NCBI RefSeq assembly: GCF_018139145.2
Contig: NC_059500.1
Coordinates: 24,967,437-25,031,436, forward strand
Origin: Gymnogyps californianus
Taxonomy: Eukaryota > Chordata > Aves > Accipitriformes > Cathartidae
Reading direction: 5' to 3'
Length of the DNA: 64,000 nucleotides
Made by a program: the position numbers and the translations under genes. Below the pieces are notes generated by a model. The model did no database searches. It was not told the origin of the DNA and saw nothing but the letters and a program-made list of their open reading frames with translations. Of the stretch, positions 11,482 through 23,200 are shown piece after piece. The number at the start of each line of letters is the position of its first letter. The stretch's first letter is position 1.

Positions 11482-11880
11482 TCGAAGGGTTTGAGATAAT
11501 GACAGATTTGATTGAATGTGCCAGATTGAATTTATAGCTGTTATTGTTGTTTAGCTATTAATTGACAGGCTTTTGTGCTTGCCATGGGGCTTGTTTGCCT
11601 CACTGTACATTAAGGTCTAGTGCTCATTAGTGGCTGTTTTTTGATTTTTCTGTTTGCTCTACTGCTGTACTGCTGATTATCTTACTCTGCTGTGCCTGGG
11701 AATATTTTGATAACAGCAATGGCGATGCGCCTGGGCTGGCAGATGGCCAGGACATCGTTGCTGTTTTTGTGCTGCTGTACTGGACAGGCTGGAACTCCAG
11801 TGTGAATGAAGGATGTTGCTATGGTAGGATAGGAGAGGTAGCCTGAAAAGAGAAATGGGGATGACAAATGGGAAAGTTAC
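11482..11880 (+). mobile_element. ERV 5' leader remnant, 3' boundary uncertain
   Basis: The sequence directly after the primer site (CTCGAAGGGTTTGAGATAAT and onward) continues as noncoding retroviral leader. I recognise its composition as typical of bird ERV leaders up to about 11850. No gag, protease or polymerase reading frame follows, and no 3' LTR appears, so the provirus is truncated soon after its leader. The exact 3' breakpoint is a guess. Confidence 0.55.
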
Positions 11881-12754
11881 TATTTGGCTAAAACTTCTAA
11901 ATGTACATAGCAACACTGTGACTGCAAACAGATTCCTACCCATCCACCACTGAAAACAACTCCACTATGAAATCCTCCCTAGCAGCCTTTCTCACAACAG
12001 TAAGTCCTATTGAGCTGTTACTGAAAAAGTAGGAATGGTCCAGTTCAGGACCTGTTTCCTGCCTCCTGTTACAAAGGGCAGGAAAAAGATGAGTTAAGAC
12101 AAAGCTAGAGAAGACTCTGGTGACTGGCTTTTTTTGCTTACTGGTGCAGTGTGGCAGGGGTCATAGGTGCTGAGACGAAGAATTGTAATAGTTCTTGTTT
12201 CCCTGTCAATTCCTCTCAAACAGGACAAGCAGGAAAAGTATGAAGTGGAAGTATAAAAATAAGTATCAAAAAGCAGAAAGAAAAGCTGAACTGTTTAAGC
12301 AGTACAAATTTCTTAGGTTTTTTCCCCTCTGGTATAATGGTCAAATGCATGGAAAGAGAGTGTAGAATACAGTGCTATATGGTCACATCGGCTGAAACAC
12401 ACTACAGTAGTATTCAGAAATGCCTAGCTTCAAACCAACTAATCCAGGCCAACTAATCATCGTCGTAACAGGCTGGCGGTGTGACCCAATACTGGAAAGA
12501 GCACAGAGGTAAGCAGAAGAGTCCATCCTGATAGGATGCTAAGGACTAGGGGATACTAAGTTAAGGACTGTCAAAAAATACACACAATACAGGTATGTCC
12601 AAATGAGTATTAGTACACATCCACTTCAAATGCAGTGAACTTGCTTTTCCTGTAAACAGAAGCTAAAAAACTTTTAAATAAGAGCACTCATTATTCTGCT
12701 CATTTGCTTTACCATGAGCAATTTACCACGAACAAGGTTAAAAGCTGAGACACT
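11881..12754. other. Unassigned spacer between ERV and CR1
   Basis: This may hold the last part of the ERV internal region or flanking unique sequence; I could not tell which. No reading frame, splice pattern or RNA gene was recognised. Confidence 0.45.
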
Positions 12755-12911
12755 TTGCTCAGAGAGGTGTAGAATCTCCATCCTTGCAGATTGTCAAAAC
12801 TTGACTGAACATGGCCCTGAGCAACCTGCTCTGACTGGACCTGCTTTGAGCAAGAGTCAAACTAGATAACCTCTGGAGGCCACTTCCAACTTACATGGTT
12901 CTGTAATTCTA
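12755..12911 (+). mobile_element. CR1 LINE 3' end fragment
   Basis: From about 12758 the sequence follows the CR1 3' region: CAGAGAGGTGTAGAATCTCC, then GAGCAACCTGCTCTGACTGG, then the terminal block ACTAGATAACCTCTGGAGGC and ACTTCCAACTTACATGGTTC. It ends in a weak octamer tail (TTCTGTAATTCTA). Only about 155 bases remain, all from the untranslated 3' end and the last ORF2 codons. It is more diverged than the copy at 5349-6452 and in opposite orientation. Confidence 0.85.
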
Positions 12912-15900
12912 CTAAGAAATATATCACATGAATAATGACTTGTATGAATGCATAGCATTAGAGTTTAGCCAAGTCCTAAGAGGTAGGGAAACTCTACAGT
13001 ACATTAATTGTGTGATTATCCCCTAAGGCTTGATATGACTACGTACAGGTGTTATGTGAAGCTGTAGGCCATAGATGGACTTTGGCATGTTAGTGCATAG
13101 TCCCCGCAGGGTTTTGTTACCCTTAACACCGAATTATGCAACACACAAGGAAAACTTGGCCCCTGAAAATAGGATTTGTAAAGTTCATGAAGTTGAAAAA
13201 AAAATGTGTCTAAAGAGGGAGGTACTAACCACAGAGAAAAGCCTTGGGGGTTGAGCTGAGCCCATTGGACACTGCAGTCAAGACAAGTAAGAGGTACAGT
13301 GCCTGGTCTGAGAATCACAACCATTTTTAAGCTCAAGATTAGGTTGTGATCAGGCTGGCAGCAGCAGCACCTGGTTAGTTTGGCAGACTGATGCGCCTAG
13401 AATCTGAACAATCAAGAGATGTTTAATATGGGATGTAACTGAAGCAACAGCTAACTCCATGTGCAGATGTATCCTTAACTGAACATCTGTAGTAACATAT
13501 GAGCAATACTCGAGATTCACTTTCCTTGCTAGGTTCGTAACAGATACAGATTATTCACTTTAATAGCTGATATACTAAAAGATGAAAGGGTTTTCATGGT
13601 TGTATTTTAAGGCTATTATTACTGATTAGCTAGCAAATTTAAGTCAATTAATTATAATAAAATGATATAACTAGTGTTACAAAGATATAACTAAGAGAAC
13701 AGTAAAGGATACTATGTTAACTTGACAGTGGTTAAAGGCGGGGATACATTTCCTCACTTATAACTTCTGTTACCTGTTTGTTAAATTCAAACAATTAATT
13801 TTCCTCCCCTCTGATGTGGTGATCTTCCTCGCCCCCCTTACCACACTCTCCACACCGCCACCCTCACCCCCAACACAAAATGTATTCACAGGGCTACCTT
13901 TCAATGTATTAAAATGTGATTTTCTTTCCCTATCTGCCCCCCACCTTCCCAACCGTAATCCATCTGCATTATCCCATGCGTTTCTCTTTCAAAATGATCC
14001 ACTCTTCAACTTAATGAAAATTCTATGATATTCTAGAAAGAATAAGGAAACTTGATTCTGACTACAAAGATTGCTTGGACAGCTGCATGTAAGGGAATGA
14101 CATATTAAGGTTGACAATGTTAACACAAAGACAGCAGTAGAACATTATTTTAGGCATTCAATTACATTTCAATGTACTTGTGCCCCTCCCTGACTGAATG
14201 CATTTTGAGTTTGCAAGAATAAAAGACAAAGACAGACAGAAACAGGCAGGAGGCTCCACTCTGACCTCCCATCCCTTCAGTCTTCTCGTGGACACTCATC
14301 AGCATTTCATGTGGAGCCTCTGAAGTCATATGGAGTTCACAAAATCAAATTACCTCTCAAATTACCCTTTTGGCTATCTTAATGCTTTCCTCTCCCTTCA
14401 GAAAACTGTCCTTTAAAGCCATATCACTCGCCTGATCAGGTTTCCTATCGTCACACCTGTCTGCAAAGAGAAATGCATTAGAGATGTATCCCTTCATCTA
14501 TTTATACAAATTAGCGTAATGAGTGCTTCAAGTATATTCTGAATGACAGGCTTTTCACCATGGCTAAGTGACAGGATGTTCACTGGCCAATTAGAAACTG
14601 CTTTGCTGTCCAGTACTATTGGTCAGTATGATGTAATTTGGTTTTCTTTAATAGGATGGAATCATCTTCCCATTGCCTTTGAGAATCTTAATCTAGAGCA
14701 ACAGACCAGCTGTCACTTAGTGCAATTCCCTTTTTTCTCATCCAACCAGACGGCAACATCATTCTGTGACTCTTTATTGAAAAACAAGGTTGTTCTCTAG
14801 AATAATTATATATGGAAGAGTATATCTGGGGCTGTTACCTTCAGCAAATCTGTGCTTAATGGCAGAGTTAGCCAAGCAGAGGTACTCTGAAGCACCATGC
14901 AATTTTTTTCTATATTCTGTTTCCAGTTAAAATACATGTTTTGGCATATTCCTTCCCTGCAAAACACCTTCTATATGAGTACAGTAGACAGGTACCAGTA
15001 ATATTTCCAAGTTTTAGGATTTTTTTTCCCCGTCTTGTCTTTACAGTTCATAATTCGTAACAGTTCCACTGTTCAGGATACATGGTTGAAAATAAGGACA
15101 TGTAGAGTGTTTTAAGTGGCAGAAAGTCATCTTATAAATAAAAAGTGGAGAATGATTCTCCACACCCACCTTTACTTTTCCATTGCTAGTTCTTTCACTG
15201 GCTTCGAAGTATGCTAAGGCATACTACTATACAGCCAACAGCTCTGTGTAAACCTTTGCTACTTACTTGCCACACTTATGAACTCTCTTTTTTACTCATG
15301 TGTGTATGGAGAGTGAGATTACTGGAGGAGTCTGAGTTCACAAAACTGTTGAGATGCTTTTGTAGGGAAAAACCTAAGAGCTGGCCTCAGTCTTTCACTG
15401 AACACAACGTACAACTACCATCTAGCTCACAGTCTTATCTTTCCCACCAATAAACTTTCCAAGGCTATGGCTTTCAGCATGTATGAAAACTCCCTAAAAC
15501 TGCAGATAAAGTGGAAGACCACGAGACCTTGTCAGTTTGGAATGGTGGGAAAAATTCATTATAGTTCCATAAACAAAATATTCAACAGGATGAAAACACA
15601 AGTCTGACATTGTAGCTATGGGAAGGAAATGGAAAACAGCGTAGAGGAGTTAATGCCATTTAAAATGTAAGGAAGGGAAATTAAAAAGGCAATGGAAGCA
15701 AAAGATAAGGATATTCAGGTAGTATGGTTCACTCAGCTCTAAGCCGATAGGGAAGAAGATGCAGGTAAGTGTTTAACACTGTCTTGTTCTCTCATCACTC
15801 CCACATGTTCAAACTCCAGGTCACTCACTGTCTCAGTCATTCAGGATTTCTCTCTCCTGTACTTGTACTTTCCCATTTGATGCCTTAGGCCCTAAACCAG

Positions 15901-16742
15901 AAAACATATAATGTTTTGTATTTCTTCTACAAGTGTGTAACAAGTGTTACCTTTCTGCTTGTGTGCACAGTGTATCTCTTCTGTATGTAATTCAAAAGCT
16001 GGAAATGTGTACAGTCTTTACTCTTTTTGCTGTAATCATAGCAGGAGCAGGGATACAGTATCCAGTGTTTTTCGGTCTGATGGATGCTGGATGAAAGGTC
16101 ACGTTCCCTTGCCTGGGGGTAAATATCACACTAAAATATCTCTTACAGTTGAGTCTCATTTGATTCTAGTTCTTTCAAGATTTTTTTTCCTTGAGGACCA
16201 GAACTTAAGTGCTTGTATTTTTTTTTACCCTTCCAGTGGGGATAATTGAACTAGTCTGTATGACTCAGCAGTGGCTTGTGTTACATCTACATTTAGGATG
16301 AAATTGATTGATTGCTTTAGATTGATTAAAGAGACCTCTGAATCTATGTAGAGAAAGATAAAAATCTACCAGTGCTTTAGACTCTTTTTACGTTGTGGAT
16401 AAAATGCTAGAATTCTCTGACAAAAACCCACAATCTCCAACTTAATTGTGCATGGTACTTCAGACATTTACGTATTCCTTTGTCATTAATGAAGCTGATG
16501 TGAGAATACTCATGTTCGTATACATGTAAGGCCTATGGCTATAAAGCTATGAAAAATGGCTGCTCTTCTGTTGGACTGAAGAAGAAACGCCAGCCCTGGT
16601 TTGCATTACTTACATTAACAATAATGTTTATTCTGACTTCTGTTACTATAGAATTTGTATACTGGTATGTAAAACATGACAGTGTATTATTGTGATTTGC
16701 TTAAGAAAACCTGTAAGAAGTATACAAGATATGCTGTAGGTC
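12912..16742. other. Unique AT-rich sequence, no gene recognised
   Basis: No supported gene. The segment 13800-13960 is C-rich on the plus strand and gives open frames on both strands that look compositional. 14220-14340 is locally less AT-rich, with a purine-rich stretch (gacaaagacagacagaaa), and has no recognisable product. Confidence 0.55.
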
Positions 16743-17138
16743 TTGGGTCACTTTGACGTCATAAGTAATGGACTGTGGTGGATAATGATGCTTAGGTTTA
16801 ACAAAAGAGGACAGAACAGACTCTATTCTGGATATGAGAAGAACTGTCCCACAGACCAGCGAGACTATCCGAAGGGTCTTTGGTGCCCTGGGTCCCCCAT
16901 ATCTGCTACCTTGGTGGAAGAGGATGATAATAGACCTAGAGTGCTGTCATATGCATATAGTGTTGAAATAGTGGTAGTGGTAACAAAGCTGAAAGTAGAA
17001 ATTATAGACTGTTCTTTGTTATTAGTAAGAGTGAGAGCTGTGACTTGGGTCTCAGCTAGGTCAGGAAAGGCAAAGAGTTCCAGCAACTGGACTTTTTTTT
17101 TTTCTTCTGGGAGCAGGGGTTTCACCCAGATCTTATGA
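16743..17138 (+). other. Unassigned 131-codon open frame
   Basis: A stop-free plus-strand stretch beginning at TTG. The minus strand is also open (16865-17125), and double openness usually reflects base composition. The peptide includes a polar segment around SATLVEEDDNRPRVLSYAYS and then a valine-rich segment. I recognise no domain. A fragment of decayed mobile-element coding sequence is possible. No splice sites make it a convincing exon. Confidence 0.2.
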
Positions 17139-17190
17139 CTTGATTTGGATAGCTCATTGGCTCAAATGTAGTACTATGGACAGGTTTTGG

Positions 17191-17238
17191 TTTTTTTCCC
17201 CCTTTTTTTCCCCTCCCTTTCTTTTCTTTTTCTTTCTT
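17191..17238. repeat. 48-base pure polypyrimidine tract
   Basis: An uninterrupted run of C and T, mixing T7, C5 and C4 blocks. Such tracts can form triplex DNA. Here it is most simply a low-complexity repeat. Confidence 0.85.
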
Positions 17239-20200
17239 GATTAAATTTACCAATGGCAGTAAAATAGGGGGTTAGTAGGCATCTTAAAGGTTAGTATTAT
17301 ACTAGAAATGAACTTGAAGAGATTAGTCCACAAGGTAAGATATGTAGGAAAATACCAACATAAGCTGCGTGACAAAAAGAACGAAAAGTAGAGAACAGAA
17401 ATAGTACACAATAAAAAACGAAACAAGCCTATTGTCTGAAAATGCATCATAAAGCCAGCACTCTGGCCTGAAGTATATGAGGGTGAAAAGGAGAACTGTA
17501 AAAAGTCAGCGAGCCAAGAAATGCTATATAGCTTCACTTCCATAGTTTAGTAACATGGCCTTCCATTCAGAACAAAAATCATAGATTTAGAAAGCAAGCT
17601 CTCTTAAAAATAGAAGGTTGGTCACATATCCACCAGTACTTCAGTTTCTTAATTTGCCAAAATGAAACAGTACTGCTTATAGTTCAGAACAGTATTCTGT
17701 ACGCAAGCAAAGCTTGTTGTTCAATGAAATTTGGAATACTTATTTGAAATTTTCAGATAGGAACTGTTGTTTCAGTGAGAAATATTTTCTGCTTGTTTTT
17801 ACACAGCTGTAAAGAATTGATATAACAGCTAGATGATAAAACACATAGAAGATACTCAGCTCTGTAAATCAGCTGATATTTGCAGAAATCGATGGGACTT
17901 AAAATTAAGCATAAGTTTATCTCATTGCAGAATCAAGACCTTAAGGTGAAATTAGCCCTACCAAACTTGCTGGCTGTACTGCTTCTTTTCCATGTAAGCC
18001 CAACTATGAAGATTTAAATTAACTTTATAAATTGTATATAGGACTTCTGCTGGCCCAAAAGACAAGGGCAAAGTTAGCATGTGCTAATTATGCAAATCCA
18101 GCCTTCACACCAGTTGTTGGTGGGACCTTCATAGCTATGAACAGATAAACACTTCTAATGCCATGGTTTCTCTGCTGGGCTGAGTGACTAGTTACACAAA
18201 AGGATCCTGTGTGGCTGATTATGGCCCATTGTAGTGGTTATCTGTTTTGGTGCAAATCCCTAATTAGAACAGCTTTCAGGGTGAAAATCTTTTTGTTTTC
18301 ATTAAAAACACGATGACTATGGAAAGGTGTGGAAAAATACTTGAGACGGTCAGCCTTTCGCTGATGTTATTGTATACTCATGTATTTTCTATAATTTTCA
18401 TGTGTATAAACATAAGATTTTTTATGAATAATAATGGTGATAGTCATGGAAGTTAATTATGGTGTTACAGGTAGTGTGCATTTGAAGAGCTGCCTATGAG
18501 AGTACAAGCTATGCAGTACTGCTTGCTCTTAGAGCACCAGACACTGCATAGTGCAGAATGAGCTATTGCCTTACCATCCTTCTTCCATTTAAATGTAATT
18601 TATTAACACCTGTTAAACACTGCAGTAACTACAAATTACTTTGCTAGTGCTGACTTGTAGAAACTCCGATTTCGACGGAGCACTTCTGTCACTAGCAGTA
18701 TGATAAGAAAGTTAAGGCTGCACAGATAAATAAAGGATAAGACAGCACAGCCTCAAAAAGCAGCAAGCAAATGAACTGAGTGAATGCAGAACTAATTTTT
18801 TCAGAAATGTTGATCAATTGTCTGGTGATTGCCTTGTCAGGAGAAACTTTACAGGACTCTTCCTCTATTTTTGCCATCTCTGCATATTGCACATTTATCA
18901 AATAGTCTTCCAACAGGTATTCTATGGACTCTAAAGTCTCTATTTCATAGCATCCCAGCTATGAAGTAACATCCCAGCTATCCCAACCCACTATGTTATT
19001 TCTTTCCATTTCAAGTGCTCAGGTTTGTTCAAAGCACCTTCTTTTGTTCCTCCCCTGGGTAGAAACTATCTTATTCCTTATCCTTCCAGAAAATGCTTCA
19101 GAGTGCAAAAATGGCTTGAAAAGAAAATGGTTCAGGAATTGTTTTGTGCTCTTCAGCACTTCACAAGGAGATAGCCAGCACATAGGAACAGCCAATGTTT
19201 GTATGTCACGTATGCTCAGGACACATCTCCCTAAAAGCGCTTGAGCCCAAGGATGAGTCTATGTAAGTACACGATCTGTCCTTTAATTCATGCACATCTT
19301 GTAATGTTCATTTGGCTTTGTCCCATTTTGATACCCATCTGAATATTCCTCTGAATCATTCAATAGAATAACCTATCAACGTTTCTGCAATACTAGACAC
19401 TTTTTCTTGCTGCTTTCTCTTGCAGTGTATCCATACTGCAGTGGAGTTGTAAGTATGGAAGGCAAATTTGCGTACCTGCTATTTTCAAAAACTAGAAAAG
19501 TTTCAGGTTTCTTTGCAGCTAAATTCTCTTTGACCACCACAGAATATTGCATCATGGGTATTCTTGTTCTTCTTACATACTCAACATCCTCAGCAGTTAC
19601 TGAAATAGGTCCTGTGTGTGTCGCAAGAGCTAAATAGCCAGGAGTAAGTCATATTTCACTTGGGCCAGAGAAGTAAACCAATTTCTACTGTGTAGTCCTA
19701 ATATCTACTGTCATGGGCCAGGAAATGCAGGTGCATGAGTCGTTGTTGAAGTCAAGTTGGGCATATGTTTTGCACATGACTAAAGGAATGGATGGTTTTA
19801 AAAGAGTTGTGTTCATGAATCGTATCTGATGGGTAGGGCACAACACACCAAATATTTCAAAAATAACTATGCTATTGGCATCAAAAGCCCTATCATTTGC
19901 AGGAAAATCCACATACCTCTTGGGGTGTCAAGTATTGTTTAGAAGATAGATTTATCAATTACCTACAATCTTTTCTGAAAAGACAGCATTTTAGATCAGA
20001 ATCATGTATACCCTTATACTCCTTTTAAGCTAACTGGAATAATTATAACTACTTTAGAAACTGCCCCAATACATTAATGAAGGTAGGTAGATGATGTTCA
20101 TGATCCTTAAATACTTGGGAAAGTTTTGTTTTCAGTAGAGAGAAAAAAAGGACCACATTCCAAAGCAAACTAGTATTTGCTGCTACGTTGCTTCTTGGTG

Positions 20201-23200
20201 CCGTAGGTGACAACGAAATATTCACTAACAAAGCTCATAGTTTCCTGCCATCTTCAGTCCGACTTGGAAAGAAGTTTCATCTTATCTAGTACTCATTACC
20301 TCTTAGTTTATCTGATAGCTATGCAAATTTGTGTTCTTCTCCTTAAAGCGTGAACTGCATGGAAAAATGGGAACCATCTAAGATTTGAGAATCGATGTAG
20401 AGTATTGACGGGTTGTGAGGTACAAGACTGCACAAACAGTCTTGTTGCTAATGGAGTGGGAGCTATTCTAGTAAAGTGACTTTACCACTGCATCAGACTA
20501 GGTTTCTGTTTTGTAACTCCAGCCAACTGTTTTTCTATTTTTAACTAAACAATGAGAGGAAACGATGCTGTATTTTTCAAATCTTCTGAACAGCCCAGAA
20601 GCACACTTGTTTCTGCTCTCAACAGAATGATCTGTTGCTCCTGATGCCATGTCTCACCCACCAGCCTTTCTGCATGTGTGCTGCTGTCACTGCCATACAA
20701 CTGACACTCTTGCTTCCTGAGGTGTAGTCACTCGCCATTAAGACCACGTACAGCATTTGGAAAGTTAGAAGGATTCAGCTCTGTGAAAACTTGAGACTTG
20801 TTCTTGAAAATTGCTTTATAAAGGCTTTCATTTATTGGGTTCTTGCTCATCCACTGCTTCGGAATGTGGGTGCATTTCTAACAGTCTCTGAAAACTACAT
20901 GCCATAACACTGATACAACCACTATTTTTGTCCCTGGGATGACTGTAAAAGTGCTGCTAATGATGAGTTGAAAATAGATATATCAAAGAGTCAGCTAGCA
21001 AGAGATCCTAAATTAGAACCTTGTTGGAACAAGAAGAATGCATTGAGATTCATGAACTCTTTAGAGAACTGTGTTGTTGCTCCTTCTGTGTAACCCTCAT
21101 GACTGGGAGTGAATGCATGTAAAGCTGTTTTTACTCCTTTTAGCTCCTGCGATGATTTTCACAACATTCTTGTTCTTTAGTTAGGTTATATCAGCTGGCA
21201 TTCACCTAGGAATATTTCTGATCTAGCAAAGTCTTTCTGTGTTTAGTATTTATAAGTATTCTTAATACATTTCAGTTTGTGAGAGTACGCTTCCTATTGT
21301 TCACAGGCACTGACGCCTGTTTAGTTTCCATTCATTGTGTCAAAAGCCAATCCTGCTAATGTGTATTACTTGCATTTTTTATGTGAGCAGTAGTCAGAAA
21401 TGCAATTTTCTCTTATCTTCACCTTTATATCTGTCAAAATTAAATGCCTGGAAAGATGACACTTTTCTGCAACTTTTCTTGGTGAAAGCAATTTTGCTTA
21501 AAGCTTATTTTTTCTCCTTCCTTCATATCTAATTTAAACTAATAATTTCAAATGATAAATAACCAAGGTCTACACAAAGATGGAATTAATGCTTTGAGAT
21601 ATCTGTTGGTATCCTATATGTACAAGATCAAAAGGAGGTTACATTTTAAAAGAAGAAAGATTTAAATAAGATAAAGATTTGGGGAAGAAAACTCATGAAA
21701 AAGATAATTTAAAGAGGCAAGTTGCACAGACTAATAACATGCACAGTAGGGTGTAAGTTTAGACCTGTGAAACTGGCATGTTTATGAACATGTTCTGAGC
21801 TGGAAAAGCTTTTGGTAAAGACATGAGTATAACAGCTTCAAAAATTTCGCTTTGCTTCAGAACTCCAGCCTTAGTAATGCTGCAAGAATCCAAAGATCAA
21901 AAGAACCAATGTTGTGTGAATCGGACACTCAGCTGGCATAAATCAAGACTGATCTGTTTAAAACAATGAGACTACTGAGCTACACCAGCTGTGGATGTGG
22001 CCTCATATTTTTAATGGCATAGGAGAAGTTACTCTGTGCTACATTCTAAACTTCATCCAGTGTATTTATTGATGGCATGTTTGTCTGCAGGGCCAGAGCT
22101 TTCCTGCTGGGCAGGCTGCTTTCTGGGCGAAGAAAGCAGGCTCCAGGCTTGGAGAAGGCAGAGTACTCTGCCCTCCCCATCACAAGCTGGATTCAACATA
22201 CTTTCAGGCTGACATGGGGAAGCAGCAGCACGTTGCTATGTTTTTGCCCTCATCCTGTTCCCTGTCAGTGCCTGAGGAGTGTCTGGGAAAAGGGGTAGGG
22301 GAAAGAGCATTGCCAGCTTGACAGAAATTCACAAAGGCCATCATAATCTCCTCAGACCCATGAAGGAAAAAGTTTGATGTCTTTATTGATCAAGTTGCTA
22401 TCTTCCCTTAACCATTCCCCTTTCATATGACTGCACATGCACACATTATATAATGGAAGATGAGTCATGACATTTTTCTGAAAATAATGTAAATGAGAGT
22501 GGACTTGCTCCTAAGGTGACTTTGGAAAAATCCAGGGGGAGAAGGCTAATAAACCGCTTCGGAGCTCTGTGTATAGCTCTCTGGCCATCTGCTGATCACC
22601 CTATACCAAGGAAGATGAAGATAAATAGAATTAGGCTGTCAGGGTTCTCTAGAGCTGTTTAATCTGTCCTTCTTTTCTGAAGAAGATGAATATTGCCAGC
22701 TAGATATATGAGACTTGTTATCTTTAACTTTTTGATAAAGAAATCCAAAAGTGAGGGCTGCTCTCTTTTAGGCGATATGAGAAAGTACTTTGCAGCTCTT
22801 GCTGACAGAAAGTTTTTCATAATGGCCAGCCTGATTTTTCATTGTGAAATTGCCACTAGTACCTCCATGAACATAGAGAACAAGCTTCTTCCTTTCTTCT
22901 TTGCGTCAGTCTCCTCCTTTTCCACTGTCAATATTTTCTTCTTGAGGATAAGTACATTTTAATTCTCAGTTTTTCATCACAAGACAAGAAAGCCTGACCA
23001 TTCTTTTTGGTGTCCATTAGACTGGTGTCTTTCTTTAAAGGCATCCTTTCAGACAAGACACAGAATTATGCATGAGAGATTACTCTGTAAATTCTGCAAG
23101 TGTATACATAGATCTTACTTATTTGCCTTTTTGCAAAGACATTACTTTACTGAGGTATTGTGCTTGTGATTCACTACACCCCTAAATTCCTTTTATTTAA

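Noticed and set aside
11677..11943. Overlapping minus-strand frames of 61 and 88 codons
   Set aside because: They lie in the probable ERV leader, antisense to it, without any retroviral domain.
22077..22298. 73-codon frame after an acceptor-like gtttgtctgcag
   Set aside because: No recognisable domain and no good donor at the end; noted only as a less AT-rich patch.
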